Made by a program: the position numbers and the translations under genes. Under the pieces are notes generated by a model. The model made no database searches. It was not told the origin of the DNA and saw nothing but the letters and a program-made list of their open reading frames with translations. A stretch of 64,000 nt of DNA from positions 1 to 64,000 of the forward strand of contig JAKOGH010000103.1 of NCBI GenBank assembly GCA_024811115.1, given 5' to 3'. Shown here piece after piece: positions 34,046 to 46,063 of the stretch. Position 1 is the first letter of the stretch, and the number at the start of each line of letters is the position of its first letter. The DNA is from Terana coerulea (taxonomy: Eukaryota; Basidiomycota; Agaricomycetes; Polyporales; Phanerochaetaceae).

Positions 34046-34550
34046 AGGAATCCCGGCGGCTCCTACCAAATTCACAAATTCCCACATTTGACGCCTGCTT
34101 TCCCTTTTGGGAGTAAGTCACGAGCGGGTTGAGAGCGGGTTCCAAAGCGCCAAAATCCTTGTATCAATTGCAAGTGTCTTGTATCAATTCCACCACTCAC
34201 ATTCGGTAGAGCTGTTCTTGTGCCCACACAAGACGGTTCTAAGCTCCATAGAAGGGACATGCAAACTATGCAGCTGTTACCGAGAACCCATGCACTCCGA
34301 AACACCTGGGACGGCCACGGCATCAGCTGCAGATCCAAACGCCGCGAGCAACGGCCATGGACAGGCTGGTCATACGAATCTGTACGATACGAAAATCTAC
34401 TGTTGCGGCAGACTTGCTAACATCGTATCCAAAGCCCCTTGATATTTTATGTTAAACAAGACCGTACTGAATATACATTGTTCAGTCCAATTCAAAAACC
34501 GGCCCTGCGCAGAATAAGCTTCGCACAAAACTGGTACACCGACTCTCGAG
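34046..34550. other. Intergenic, nothing supported
   Basis: Only short frames; no motif recognised between the hydrophobin upstream region and the 18-bp minisatellite. Confidence 0.4.
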
Positions 34551-34640
34551 GCCATACTATTCACGGCTGCCATACTATTCACGGCTGCCATACTATTCAC
34601 GGCTGCCATACTATTCACGGCTGCCATACTATTCACAGCT
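34551..34640. repeat. 18-bp minisatellite, five copies
   Basis: The unit GCCATACTATTCACGGCT is repeated five times head to tail; the last copy has one change (CACAGCT). Copy number makes it a likely strain-variable locus. It is open in one frame on each strand because 18 is a multiple of three, but no gene is supported. Confidence 0.95.
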
Positions 34641-34740
34641 GTCATATTGTGCAGCGACAATGTATGTCTTATCTGGTATGTCAATTTTGTGATAGCTGTA
34701 CTATATTTTGAATGGCGAATACTCACAGATGCGAAGGTAG

Positions 34741-35403
34741 TTACATGAGACCAGGAGAACGAACATGCCCGTCTGGTGGTATGTCGTCGTCATCTGCTTC
34801 TTCCTTAACCTCCGCCAATGACGCGGGACTACCCAGCTCCGCAACCTGCGAGATTGTATCAAGCTTGCTTGAAGCGCCGTCGTCAGCGAAGTCTTCTATG
34901 TCACTAAGTTGTCGCTCAGGTACCGGGCTTTCCGCCACCTCTCTCCTCATCAACGCCTCCTGGTTTCCTGGTGGCGTCTCTCCATCGCTCACCGGCTCTG
35001 TGCCTTCCTGACTGTCCGGCACCTCTTCACTCTCATCTCTATTCCCTCGTAAATGGACTGGACGGCTCTGTCGCGCGCGTTCAATTGCAAGCTGTTCGAG
35101 CCTGAGTTCTTCTCGTCGCACCACCTTCCATTGGCTTTCTGTAACATCCTCTTCGTCAGAAGACTGCGCGACTCTTCCTACGCTCTCCTCCCTTCTATGC
35201 ATCACCTGCACTCCGGGGATGTTGTCTTGCGAAGTTTCGACAGCCGCGATACGCGAGCGCTTGGGGGCGTGTGCGGCCGTCTCTGACTCGGATACAGCTT
35301 CAGGGCTCGCCGCTCGCTTCAAGGGACCGTTACGCGCGTCCTTATTGGCGCTATCTGCAGTGGAAGTTGCAGAACCTTCGTCTGGGTCTTCCAGTCCCTC
35401 CAT
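34741..35403 (-). CDS. Acidic hypothetical protein with nuclear-localisation-like motif
   Basis: A single 220-codon frame starts in a good Kozak context (ACCATGG). It is rich in Glu, Asp and Ser, with basic clusters PLKRAAS and APKRSRIAA near residues 28 and 48 that resemble a bipartite nuclear signal. A helical, charged KVVRREELRLEQLAIERARQ segment could form a coiled coil. No domain is recognised. It lies directly beside the Plavaka transposon on the opposite strand and may be a host gene or an element-associated gene; it could also be the end of a longer spliced gene. Confidence 0.5.
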   Translation of the reverse strand: MEGLEDPDEGSATSTADSANKDARNGPLKRAASPEAVSESETAAHAPKRSRIAAVETSQDNIPGVQVMHRREESVGRVAQSSDEEDVTESQWKVVRREELRLEQLAIERARQSRPVHLRGNRDESEEVPDSQEGTEPVSDGETPPGNQEALMRREVAESPVPERQLSDIEDFADDGASSKLDTISQVAELGSPASLAEVKEEADDDDIPPDGHVRSPGLM

Positions 35404-35803
35404 GGTCTCGCTAGTTCGGAATGTGAGTGTATAGACCTATCATACATGTGGGCTTCTTGGTTAATGCTGACAAGTGATAGGCCGCTCACTTACTGCCCCT
35501 GGCTGTCCTCGTGGAATAGATAGCGTGATCAGAACCCGGTCGCCAGGTTCAATGCTGTGGGCTGGCAGGACTCGCGTCGCGATGTCAGGGAAGCAATGGA
35601 GCGGGCATGATGGACGTGAACGACAAGCTCGCGAACGGGTGTTCTAACACAAGTCCCCACGATGGCGCTATATTAGTAAGAGCGGACAAGTGAAACAATT
35701 GCCGTAAGGTGCGCCTCTTTTACTGTTTCACTTACTGAACGCTCGTGCACTAAGCTAATCGTGCTGGAATTGTTGACAGGTTGCTCGCTACCACTTGCAC
35801 ACC
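35404..35803. other. Divergent intergenic region
   Basis: Separates the minus-strand acidic protein from the Plavaka transposase start. The left terminus of the Plavaka element should be here, but no TIR could be matched by eye to the right side. Confidence 0.4.
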
Positions 35804-38800
35804 ATGCCCCGATGCTTGTGCGGCAAGAATTACCCATCTCTGCCACATTATACCCTCCACAAGCGATCCTGTGCCGTTGTCAATGCTCAAAATCGGGACT
35901 CATTCAAGCATGCAAGAGCGCAGTTGGCAGAGAGCGAGGGTCATAAATCCAAGAGGCCCAGAGTGAGCGAAGTACGTGCATTGTGCCAGTGTAAAATGCT
36001 CTACTCAGCCACTGTCCTTCTGAAGTCATCCGAGTGTTCCCCTGTGCCGCCAGCTTTGGTGAATGAGCCTGAGGATCTCCGTTTTCATACTTCTCTGCTT
36101 GAGGTACGTGGTATCTGTTGTGTAATGGCACTTCATGTCTCTTACCCGGTCTCCGCAGGTTGATGATCCTCCTCTGGCCCTCAATGACAAAGATGAGTCA
36201 GCGCCGACCACTCGCTCAGGACGGCTCGTGCGTCCGACATGGAAAGTCCGTGACGCGCTTCCCGAAGCTCCTGGCCTTGCTGAAGAAACACCTACGGATG
36301 CGCCTGTACTTCCTACTGGAGAGGCACGCGTTCTGCCACGCGTCCGGCTACTCGTTACCGAGCTTGTGCGCACAGCTGCTAACCACTTCGGCTTGAGCCG
36401 ACTGTTCAAACGACCTCCGTTGATGCAACCGGCGCAACCGAATGTTGATTTGGAGACGGTCTATGGGCCCACTGCGAAGAGGAAGACTGCAGGCGCCTCA
36501 ACACGCACGATTCTTGACATCATCGCACCCTTTCCGAACCTTAGTTCATGGTTGTTTGGTCGTCACTTTTGGCTACGATCGCATAAGAAGTCCCAAGCCG
36601 ATCTCAAGGACTTGCAGTCCACGCTTACCTGGAAGGGCTTCCGAAACGCTGATCTCGCCAGCGTCGATCTTCAGAAAATACACTTGCAGCTAGCGAGTTC
36701 TGAACCGCTTGCATCTTGGGTACGGGAGGGTGAGGGCTGGGTGGAAGGATCAGTTACTATCGGAATACCTTCAGGGCAGAAGTCAACCAAGGCCTCCCGA
36801 CAGGCGGACGCTACAACGCAGCGGCGGGTGGATCGACACGAGACGCTTCCAGACTCGCCGCCGAAAGATCCTGTCGATGGCGACCCTTTCGTGGTTCCGG
36901 GCCTCTGGCGAAAGGATCTAGTCTCCGAGATCAAAAATGCGCTAGAGACAGATCCCGGTGCGCCTCGTTTTGTATACGATCCACACCTTCTCGTTCACGA
37001 AGTGGGGGCAAAACGCAAATGGTCCAAGGAGAGCTGTATAACTCCCCGGCGTTTGTGATGGAAGATCTACGATTGCAGAACTCGCCACCGGAACCCGGAT
37101 GCAACTTACCAAGGGCTGTTGCCGGACTCATGTTTTGGTCAGATGCAACTCGCGTCACGCAATTCGGCAACAACAAAATGTGGCCGGTATATATGTATTT
37201 CGGAAACCAGTCCAAGTACGAGCGTGCGCGACCCACCTGCAATGCCGCTCACCACGTTGCCTTCCTCCCCACTGTATGTGTCTATCTATCTTGTTGCGCT
37301 TCATACTAAGATTGATCTGTCTTTAGCTACCTGACTATGTCCAAGACCACATGAAGACACGTTTAGGTAAACCCGCCAGTAGCCAGCTTCTGACTCACCT
37401 GCGTCGTGAGCTTTTCCACGGGTCTTGGAGTGCTATGCTGGATGACAAGTTCATGGAGGCATACCATCATGGCATGGTAGTGGATTGTGCAGACGGCGTC
37501 AGGCGGCGCGATTTATCCACGCATCTTCACATATTCTGCTGATTATCCAGAAAAGTATGTCCCGCATACGTATCCAAATTTGCTCTACTAATGAGGACTG
37601 TTATACAGGGTCCTCATAGCCACCATTCGGGACAAGGGAAAGCGGCCATGTCCTCATTGCCTGGCCACCTTCGATGACATACCTCTGTTTGGTACTGAGG
37701 AGGATCAGCATCTACGCACCGAAACGGCACGGGTGGATAGTCATGAGCGCCAATAACTTATCCACGACGCTCGTGATTTCATCTACAGCTCGGGATACGT
37801 TGTCAACAGCGACCGGGTAGAAGATCTTCTGAAGGAGAATTCGTGGACTCCTACACTGGTAAGCATGAGCAATGATATGTGGTGGCGTCAGACAGCTTAT
37901 TCTAGTTATCAGAATGCATTCTCGACTCTTCGTTCGGATTCAACTTTCAATCTCTTCAACCTGCTCGTCCCCGACATTCTCCACGAGTTTGAGCTTGGTG
38001 TCTGGAAGGCCGTACTCGCACATTTGATCCGAATCATGTTTGCAGCAAAGGCGGATGTCGTGGAGCTCAACAGACGGTGAGTTTTTGCTTATTCATTTCA
38101 TGCTGACAACAAAGCTGAGTTCCTTTCAAGGTTTCGTGCTGTGCCGATATTCGGCGAAAATACCATCCGCCGTTTCCGCAGTAATATAACTGACATGGCA
38201 TTTACCACTGCGCGCGACTATGAAGACATTTTGCAGGTAAGCTATTGCAACGTGTCAACATATTTATAGGAGATACAGTGCTCATATTTTGTGCTGTAAT
38301 AGTGCTCCATACCGTGCTTCGAGGGCTTGCTCCCTGAGCCCCACAATACTGCTGTCCTTTCACTTCTGTATTCCCTCGCTGTATTGGCATAGCCTCGCCA
38401 AGATGCGCCTTCATACTGACACCTCCCTCGAGCTACTCGACAAAGCCCATTCTTCAATGGCGGTGCACTTGCGGTATTTTGCCTATGTGACCTGCAAGGC
38501 TTTCGACACCTACGAGACGGACAAGGAATTACAGAAGCGCCTTCGCACACAAACACAACAGCAGTCTGGTCTTACAGCACCTCCTCCAACCACGCTCATG
38601 CGCAAGCACCGGGCATTTAATCTGCGAACCATCAAGACACACTTCCTTGGATATTATCCGAAGTACATTCAACTCTTCGGGACAAGTGACTCATATTCAA
38701 CAAAAATCGTACGCCCATATAATCTTTGTATGTTCTACCCTCCTATCTCATACTGCATTTGCTGCCAGGGGGAACACGAACATGTGCGATTGAAGGGACG

Positions 38801-39981
38801 GCGTGAACGTGCAAGTGGCCGTAACGCAGACAAGCAGGTCGCAAATATCGATATCATCGAAGTACGACTACGTAGAATGGAACATGAGCTGCGTGAGTGC
38901 GGCGTTGATCTACCTGAACTCATTGAGCCGCAGGCCGTCAATGAGCTACGGCCAGACGAGCATCACCACATCAGCGGTCGAGTCCCATTCTCGCACTGCG
39001 ATATTCTTGCGTGATTGGCAACATGAACATGTCGATGATCCGGCAATACGGGTGAGCAATCACCATAGACGTGGCTGTTTCAATCGCTGAAAGCTTGCGG
39101 TACCGCTGTTTTCAGGGATTTTCATATCAGCTGAAGGAATACTTGCGAGCTCACCTGCGGGAAAGTGCCGATGAAGCAACAAGACAGACTCTTCGGCATG
39201 AAAACTCAGTACTGATCAAGAACGATCGTATCTATCAACATGCCACTGCGCGGTTCAACTACACCACCTACGACCTACAGCGAGAACGAGACGTGGTTCA
39301 CGCGCCGGGCGAAAAGTCCGGTATCATGGTTTACAGCCCACAATCAGGTCGAGTCGCTCCGTGGTGCTACGCCACTGTGCTACGGGTTTTTCACGCAGAC
39401 GTCCTCTTGCCAAGTTCGGCAGAACCGATGCGGGTGGAATTTCTCTGGGTACGGTGGATGGACCTTGATACAACAAGCTCCTTTGGACCCAAGGCTGGAC
39501 GGCTTGAGCGGCTGCATTTCGCCTCTGGAGGAACTGAGGCCGGCGTTGGTGACCGGTTCGGTTTTGTTGACCCCGCGCATGTCGTTCGAGGATGTCACCT
39601 CGTTCCTGCCTTTCACTATGGGCGAACGTTCGAGTACTTACCGCCATCAATTGTTCAAGATGACGAAGGTGATTGGAAATACTACTACGTCAATCGGTGC
39701 GTGATTCATGGTGAGCGGCTCTCGGTCAGGGCTAACAATGTAACACCACCAGATTTGTTGATAGAGACACCTTTGCCCGTCAGGCCGGCATTGGTATTGG
39801 CAATCGGGATCTCATGGCCTTCCAAAGCGAGGTTCCTGAGGACCTGGAGCGTGTTATCAAAGCGTTTCAGGTCAATGGCATGACGGAGACAGAGCCGGAG
39901 GATGATGCTGAGGATGACGAGCTTGGACCTGGACCAGGTATCACATCTGACACAGACGACGAGGATGACCTCCATCTGTGA
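35804..39981 (+). pseudogene. Plavaka-type DNA transposase, broken
   Basis: Plavaka elements are cut-and-paste transposons common in mushrooms. The start MPRCLCGKNYPSLPHYTLHK is the family's N-terminal zinc-finger region in degraded form. Strong family blocks follow: NSPAFVMEDLRLQNSPPEPG, a PRAVAGLMFWSDAT segment, FGNQSKYERARPTCNAAHH, LTHLRRELFHGSWSAMLDD, VLIATIRDKGKRPCPHC, LLVPDILHEFELGVWKAVL, and a C-terminal acidic tail ending DDEDDLHL. Introns of about 50 nt are evident. Lesions: an extra base near 37520 before the TYSADYPEK motif, TAA near 37754, and an extra base near 38385 before the YWHSLAKMRLHT block. It is inactive unless these are consensus errors. Confidence 0.85.
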
Positions 39982-40259
39982 TGTCTTCTCAGTATTTCCT
40001 GTGGGTGAATATATGAATGACTTCCAAAGATTTACATGGAGAGGTGTCATGACCACAGTGCTCGTCTTGGCATGTGAGTACTAAGCAGTGACCTCTAACT
40101 CTGGTTTTACCATGACCCATTTCATTATGACAAACCAAGTGTCCCTTGACTGCGGCCCAGTGTTTCAGGTAAGCACCCTCGGGGGCGACTGGCTTAGCGT
40201 AATATCCGAGTTCTAATGAAACACGGTAGATTAATCACACGCTAATCTACATCCGCGTC

Positions 40260-40499
40260 GTGACATATAAGCCAAGCTGCTGGTCGCCGAAGGGCGATAA
40301 CGACTTCCTGAAGTCTTTCCATGTCAGACATTACCCTGTCCACGCCTGCGGCAGATTCTCAATCGTCCTCACGACGCTGAGGGAAGTCACTTTGAGTGCG
40401 ACATCACCGCCTCCTTTCATTCGCCACATTGGAACACGCTCTCGTTCTGAAGCTGGATTAGATTTTGACGACGAGCCGTTACGAAAGCGACCTAGGTAA
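40260..40499 (+). pseudogene. Possible 5' exon of the split DUF6698-like gene
   Basis: An 80-codon frame ends in DFDDEPLRKRPR directly before a GTAAGT donor. Basic, Arg-rich N-termini precede the conserved domain in proteins of the type found at 42330-43648, so this may be the 5' part of that gene, now separated by a possible insertion. This link is an inference from position and composition. Confidence 0.3.
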
Positions 40500-40559
40500 G
40501 TGCACAATACTCCCATATTCTGCCGTGGGTGCTCCGCTTCGGCAGGTCTATCACATCAG

Positions 40560-42150
40560 GAAAACTTTACTTAGCTACGAAGGTCTACGACATGTGTGTA
40601 GAGATGGTAGTGCAGTAGCTAGGTCCCTGGTTTGTAGAGCGCCGTAGTACTGGCTGGGAGCGCCGTAGATCTGTGTAGTGATGGTGGCGCCTGTGTAGTA
40701 GTCTGTAGTTCAGCTGTAGTGACCGCAATTCAGCACACACTTGCACTCAGGACAGTCAAATAATATAGTATGTTCAAACAGATATATTCCCAGTACATAA
40801 GGTCCTACTTGTACACATCTGTCTACATAGGGTACATCTATGCCTCTAGCCAACATGCGACTTTATCACCACCACCCAAGCTCTACCTAACCAGTTCTCC
40901 AATACACGAAGGGTTGACTTGTCAGTGTCACTAAGTTCCCTGCTTGCGCCCATGGTATTGGAACCATCACTACACAATAAACTCATAAGCGGAGGACCAT
41001 GCCATTTGACAAAACATGCTCACCTCATATGGACGGTACCACAAGGCAAAACCATCAGCGTGCACAGAGATCCTACTGGTGACATAGGTTAGATGCTTGG
41101 CACATACAAGAGCTGTAGACATACAAGCACTTTGACTGCATTGCACAAGCGCACCTGCTTCGTCAATAGCGTGGCTGTCGCACTCCGGCGCCCTCCCTGC
41201 CTGCGCGCTCCCTCTTGACTCATCCTGACCACTGCCACCCTTCGCGTAGTGGAAGATATGTCATAACCCGGGTTGGTGTTGCTCCTTCTCCGCCTCCCGC
41301 TCGCGCGCATCCACTGAGTCGAACATTGTGATCGTCTTCGCCTCTACACACGACTCCGAGTGGCTCCGCCAGCGTGCGCCCGGGCAGTACGGCGGGCTCT
41401 GGCTCGCGACCTTCGTCACCCAAGGGCACGGCCGTCGCTGCTGCGTATGCACCATAAGTAACACGTCGTCACAGCAACAAACCTGCAGGGGTCAACGGGA
41501 TGCTCCTGAGCTAGTGGTATGTCAAACTTACATTAAACGACAAAGGGGTAGCACCTATGTAATGTCGCTAGTGAGAGTAGCAGGGTGAGCGACGCCGGGC
41601 ATAGGTGGTAGATGGCAGGAAGCGAGGGAGAGATGATGGCGCTTGTAGCTTAGACCATATTTAGGGCAGGCATCAAAGTACTCATTCTACGCAAACATCC
41701 CGCTCAAGCGCCGGGCTCTGGTCAGCTCGACAAAGCTCAGCATACGGCGTCGACTTCCTGCATGTAGATATATTGCAATCCTTCCTCTCATCCGCTCACT
41801 ATTTCGCCTGCCGTTTTGCCCGCTTCTTGATAACACCACAGTTAATGCAGTCAGTTCACAACATAGTGCCCATGAGGGCCATGATGCTTGCAAACTGCAG
41901 GCACATTTCTCGAGGTCAAGGTGTGTCCAGCTATAACACCAGGCACTACTTATAAGACCTGACTCATTCAGCTTCAGAAGACATCATAGTATAGCAACAT
42001 ACACTACAGCCGTTACAGGTTGCTACACACATCAGTAATGCAGGTACGCCGCACTACGGGGATCTACGGCGCCATCTGCCATCACTACACGCACTACAAA
42101 CGCCGGTGTAGAACGCCCGGAACTACACACGTTTTGGTGTTTCCTGATGC
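40560..42150. mobile_element. Possible non-autonomous DNA transposon with motif-rich inverted ends
   Basis: The left side (40600-40720) contains GCGCCGTAGATC, GTGTAGTGATGG and many GTAG motifs. The right side (42010-42130) contains the same motifs in inverse orientation: GATCTACGGCGCC and CCATCACTACAC. Motif order is not fully mirrored, so these are subterminal repeats rather than clean TIRs. No transposase lies between. Exact termini and duplication were not found. Confidence 0.4.
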
Positions 42151-42334
42151 ATCTTTCCGCTTACATCGAGATTTATCCAATAGACAGGCTCCTAACCCAC
42201 TGCATGCGTTAGGAGCGCAATTTGGTATTATGACTGAGATGTTTGAGATGTCGAAAGCATAATTAATATTGGCCTTGGTTACAATGCCTTGGTTCCAGAG
42301 GAGCATCATAGCGCAAAGTATGTGCACAGTGTAG

Positions 42335-43648
42335 TTGATCCATGTCTACATCATGCTCAATCATCGCTCGCCCAGGGAGATTCGGTATCATCGATTGTAC
42401 AAGAATCTGGTCAAGCTATTACCAGACTTGGTATCCCGAATATCCACCAATGAGACCGACATCTGGAAAATTGCCAGGGAGGTAAGCCCACACTCTGTCT
42501 TCCTGCAATCTGCTGCTTAGACATGCACTCTGTGGCTGCAGATCGAGGAAGGCCGAGCAAAGATCAGGAGTGGCGCACTATTCAGCGTCAAGACCGACAT
42601 TCCTTTCTGGCCGGAAGAATAGCGATATAGATCCCGTTGAGAAGTGTCGCCGTGGATTCAACAGTGAAGCATGCGGTGCGCTGCTCTGTCCTATGGACCT
42701 CAAGCCACGATGGAGTGATCCACTGTGAGTAACCGTTGTCTGACCTGTCGGGTGTAAGTACACAGGATACTGACTCCTTTCGTGATTGCGGTACAGAGTA
42801 AAGCGAGGTCTGCAGAACTCGGACCCCGACTACCCTGCTGGCGCTGAAGACTTCCCTTGCTTTCTCTGGGAGAATGAGACGGAGGACCCCGACGATGCAT
42901 TGCGCGGGTTCTGCCGCAATACACTTCATCACGGTGCGCCGCTGCGCACGTTCTATACACCCAATGATCGTGCATTTCACTCACAACATATGCAGGCTGC
43001 TGTACTGCTGCTGTATGGACCGAAGGCTGCGCAGTACGTCAGTATTGCGAGCACTGACGAGAACGCCTTGGGCGGTGGAGGCCGCCGTGGTGGGAACACG
43101 AAGCCTAGGGCTTGCAGCTGGGGCATCCGTAGAACAACGGTATCCCTCATTGGTGTATCTGCCATGCTCGTAAGCCACTCTCACTTCTGCGGAGAGCTTC
43201 CTAGGAAATGACTCGATGCATACTAATTACTCGTGTTATAGGTCCACTTCGGGCTCAGCTCCCAGGAAACGTGGAACATTGGTGGTACCGGAGGCAAGTG
43301 GCCTTACCAGGCATTTTACCAATATTTGGTGGAGTTTATTGAGGAGAGCATGCCTGTCGATGCACGCGAGGAGCTTCTGCTCTGGTGGGATCAGTGAGTT
43401 TTCTCGTCTGCTACCTCATCCTTGACTCATAACTCTATAGGCGACTGTTTGGGGCGCTTGGAAGTGACGACAGCGATGCAGGCGGGGACGCTTCGGACAC
43501 AGAGACCAGGCGTTCAAAGCCGTCGATGATGGCCAAGATGATTGCTCAGATTGAGAGAAGAGCTCGGAACTCCCAAATCACCAGTGAGGGCTCTACCGCG
43601 CCCGGGCCGGCTTTAACCGACACGCACCCGAGTGGAGTCCCCGAGTAA
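42335..43648 (+). pseudogene. DUF6698-like protein gene, interrupted
   Basis: A HRLYKNLVKLLPDLVSRI segment starts a domain that continues through IEEGRAKIRSGALFSVKTDI, VKRGLQNSDPDYPAGAEDFP, HSQHMQAAVLLLYGPKAAQY, VHFGLSSQETWNIGGTGGKW and VEFIEESMPVDAREELLLWW to a Ser/Asp-rich tail at 43648. The pattern (GP at the middle, final W-W-D motif) resembles the DUF6698 family abundant in mushroom genomes; function unknown. Introns lie near 42481, 42721, 43171 and 43396. A frame change near 42618 (GAAGAATAG) and a missing N-terminus suggest decay, perhaps after insertion of the element at 40560-42150. Confidence 0.5.
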
Positions 43649-44263
43649 TAGTACACACTGTCATGTATCAGTACGCGGCCACATAATGTATTCATTGTCT
43701 GCAGCCTCGTACCTCGTACCTTGCATTGTCAAACGGTGTGCGCGCTGACGTTGAATTTAATTGAGTAGCAGCTTAGCGCTGCCAGTAGTACGCCACATGC
43801 TTTGTACCTTGGAGCGTGTTTCCACGACTTCCAACCGCTGATGACCTCCCACCAACTTGTAAGGCGTAAATGTATTATTTCAGTTATAATTATTAGAAGG
43901 CTTTCTTTCCTTCCTACGAGCAAGAAAAACAGACATCTTATGAGTGCTGCATGGCATACAGAACTAGTAATGTGTAGAAGCATTACAACTCTCACAGTAG
44001 ACAGAATGTTTTCACCCCTTATAGCACCCAGAACACTGTATGTGTGGTGACCTACTGGGAAGCCAGTCACAAGCAGATTGTACAGTCAGCACAAGAGACT
44101 CGCATGCACCTTACAAACCATCCCGGGCGACTACGAAGATTGGACGCCTTCTGCCAATTTCACCGATTATAAGACGATTCTACCACTCACGAGACGCTTG
44201 CGTGTATTCTAGACGCTATACAAGGTTATGGGAAATTTTGGGGTTTTTCTCGATGTAGGACAC
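43649..44263. other. Intergenic, nothing supported
   Basis: About 0.6 kb, AT-richer than its surroundings. No coding or repeat signal noticed before the U4 copy begins. Confidence 0.4.
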
Positions 44264-44527
44264 GATGGTTCGCTGAGTTGCTCACCGTGAGAGCATCGCA
44301 AGGCGTACCTGGGTAATTTACTCAAGACAGAAAGCATCGCCACCAGACCACACGTCATCATCTGACAAACAGCCAGTGACAGGTCAACATGGCAATCCTG
44401 CATTGCGTCATCGCGGAAGTAGAGGGCTATGATGCCAGCCGTCGATATGTGAATAGCGCAGCATGAAGAGCGGCAAAGCGCCTCGTTTCAACCCTGTCAA
44501 GTGTGCCGCTAAGAACGGTGTCATATC
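44264..44527 (-). repeat. Hydrophobin upstream region, orphan copy U4
   Basis: GAGAGCATCGCAAGGCGTAC near 44290 and the following ~240 bp align closely with the upstream region of the hydrophobin gene at 46064 and with the inverse copy at 63690-64000. Shared marks include CACGTCATCATCTGAC, TGCATTGCGTCATCGCGGAA, GAATAGCGCAGCATGA and a final CCGCTAAGAACGGT. No hydrophobin exon is present to its left, so the gene once attached has been lost or the segment moved alone. Confidence 0.75.
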
Positions 44528-45165
44528 ATGGCGGCTCCGCAAACCCGCGCAGGAACATCTTATTTAACAACGAACTCACCTCGTGACAGCGGCCCTTCAC
44601 GAGTCACACGCTGCGACAGACGGCGTGGACACTGATGGCAGTGTTTTGGCAGGGTCGGAAGGAAAGGAGCAAGCGCAGAAGCGCCACGCCTCGCTCGGCG
44701 ACTGCCGCCGCCACAAAGCCGCCGCTCGCAAAGGAAGGCATTTACCACGTTTCGAACATCCTAACTTCCACCTCGAGTCTCTCGAGCTCATCCTTCCACA
44801 CCTCTGGATTCCGTAATCACGCCGCGGCGCAACTCAAAGCGAAACTAAACATCTTCAATCGCATTCATTGGTGTTGTGCGCCGAAGCCAGCCCCTCCGCA
44901 GCCCCAGGCCGCCGCCGCTCGTCCCAACACACGAGGTGGACACAACTTGCGCTGGACTCCTCGAGCCGGGACGTCAGATGGAACGGTCATCATAGCCGAG
45001 GCTCTGGTGTGGTTGGGTACTAGAAGAAAGGCGCGTTGGTGTGTGCTGGACGAAGATATAGACAGGGGGATGCGGCGGTGGAAGAAACGGGTACGCTTTG
45101 CGCCTTCTGCAACTACCTTACCACCCAATGCTATCACTTTTCTACCCCTATTGCCGCGATAACTG
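44528..45165 (+). pseudogene. Degenerate copy of the gene at 61705 with its 5' flank
   Basis: The flank (44530-44660) matches 61270-61420: GGCTCCGCAA, then GTCACACGCTGCGACAG. Then GACTGCCGCCGCCACAAAGC near 44699 aligns with GACTGCCGGCGCCACGAAGC near 61573. Further on, CACACGAGGTGGACACAACT near 44928 aligns with CACACGAGGCGGACGTCGTC near 61809. The start region and reading frame of the intact gene are lost. A 175-codon frame at 44635-45162 overlaps it but shows no family features and probably is an accident of GC-rich sequence. Confidence 0.5.
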
Positions 45166-46063
45166 CGTGCCCCTAAGGTTCGACACCCGATAATACCCAG
45201 AATTGTCTTCGTTTGCTTTTCGCGCGGCTATGGCTATGAGGCACAAATCCTGGCTCCACGCTGCCCATCCTACCCATATGCACATAGCTATACAGGCTAC
45301 CTCCTAGGATAGTACGACCCTTCCTTTGACGGAGAGAACACCCCTGTCTTGTTCAGGACGAAGCAGAAGACGGCCACCGCGCCCATTCGATCTTTTCACG
45401 TGTAGAGCGCTGTGCATGAAGCCTTCCGAACTACACTTGTGCACTCTACCCAGAACTGACTCCGCCGAGAAGATGCACGGTAGCACGCACTGTTTTCGTT
45501 ATCAAACAGGTATGTACGTTTGCAAACATGTGCTGCATCACCGCTGGGACAGTATCGCACATCGTCAAGTTTCTTTGCCAGGCTGCACTGTGGTGTGCAC
45601 AACTCCCGACGCGCCAGGCAGTACTCCCCACACCTTCCCCCACACGGTACCTCACCGCATGTCCTGCTGCCGAGCCCACTGTTCCGCGGTACCACAGCCG
45701 TAACAGTCTGGCCGATCCGCGGATGCCGCCGCTATGTTGTGGGCCCTCCGCCGCAGTGCGACGGACACGCCCGTTCGCAGCCTCTGCATGTACGGCGGCG
45801 TCGCGGGGAGTGGACACCTACGGGGCGGACACGGCGACGAGCGAGCGAACGACGGCGTGCCAGGAACGGGCGGCGCTCGGCGTCACGCGCACACCCACAT
45901 TCACTTCCTTGACTTATGCACTTGTGGAGGACAGAGCGCGGATGGAGATACTTACTCTGTATTCAGCTGCCGGCTTCACCACGAGAACCCGACCCAGAAC
46001 GGCATACGTTGCTTGCTTGCTTATTGTCTCATAAATTACATTCATTGGACGCTCATCGCTCAT
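45166..46063. other. Intergenic, nothing supported
   Basis: About 0.9 kb; several overlapping frames on both strands but none with features. The right part holds the 3' UTR of the minus-strand hydrophobin. Confidence 0.4.

Noticed and set aside
44635..45162. 175-codon plus-strand frame
   Set aside because: It overlaps a degenerate copy of the gene at 61705 in a different frame and lacks features of its own.
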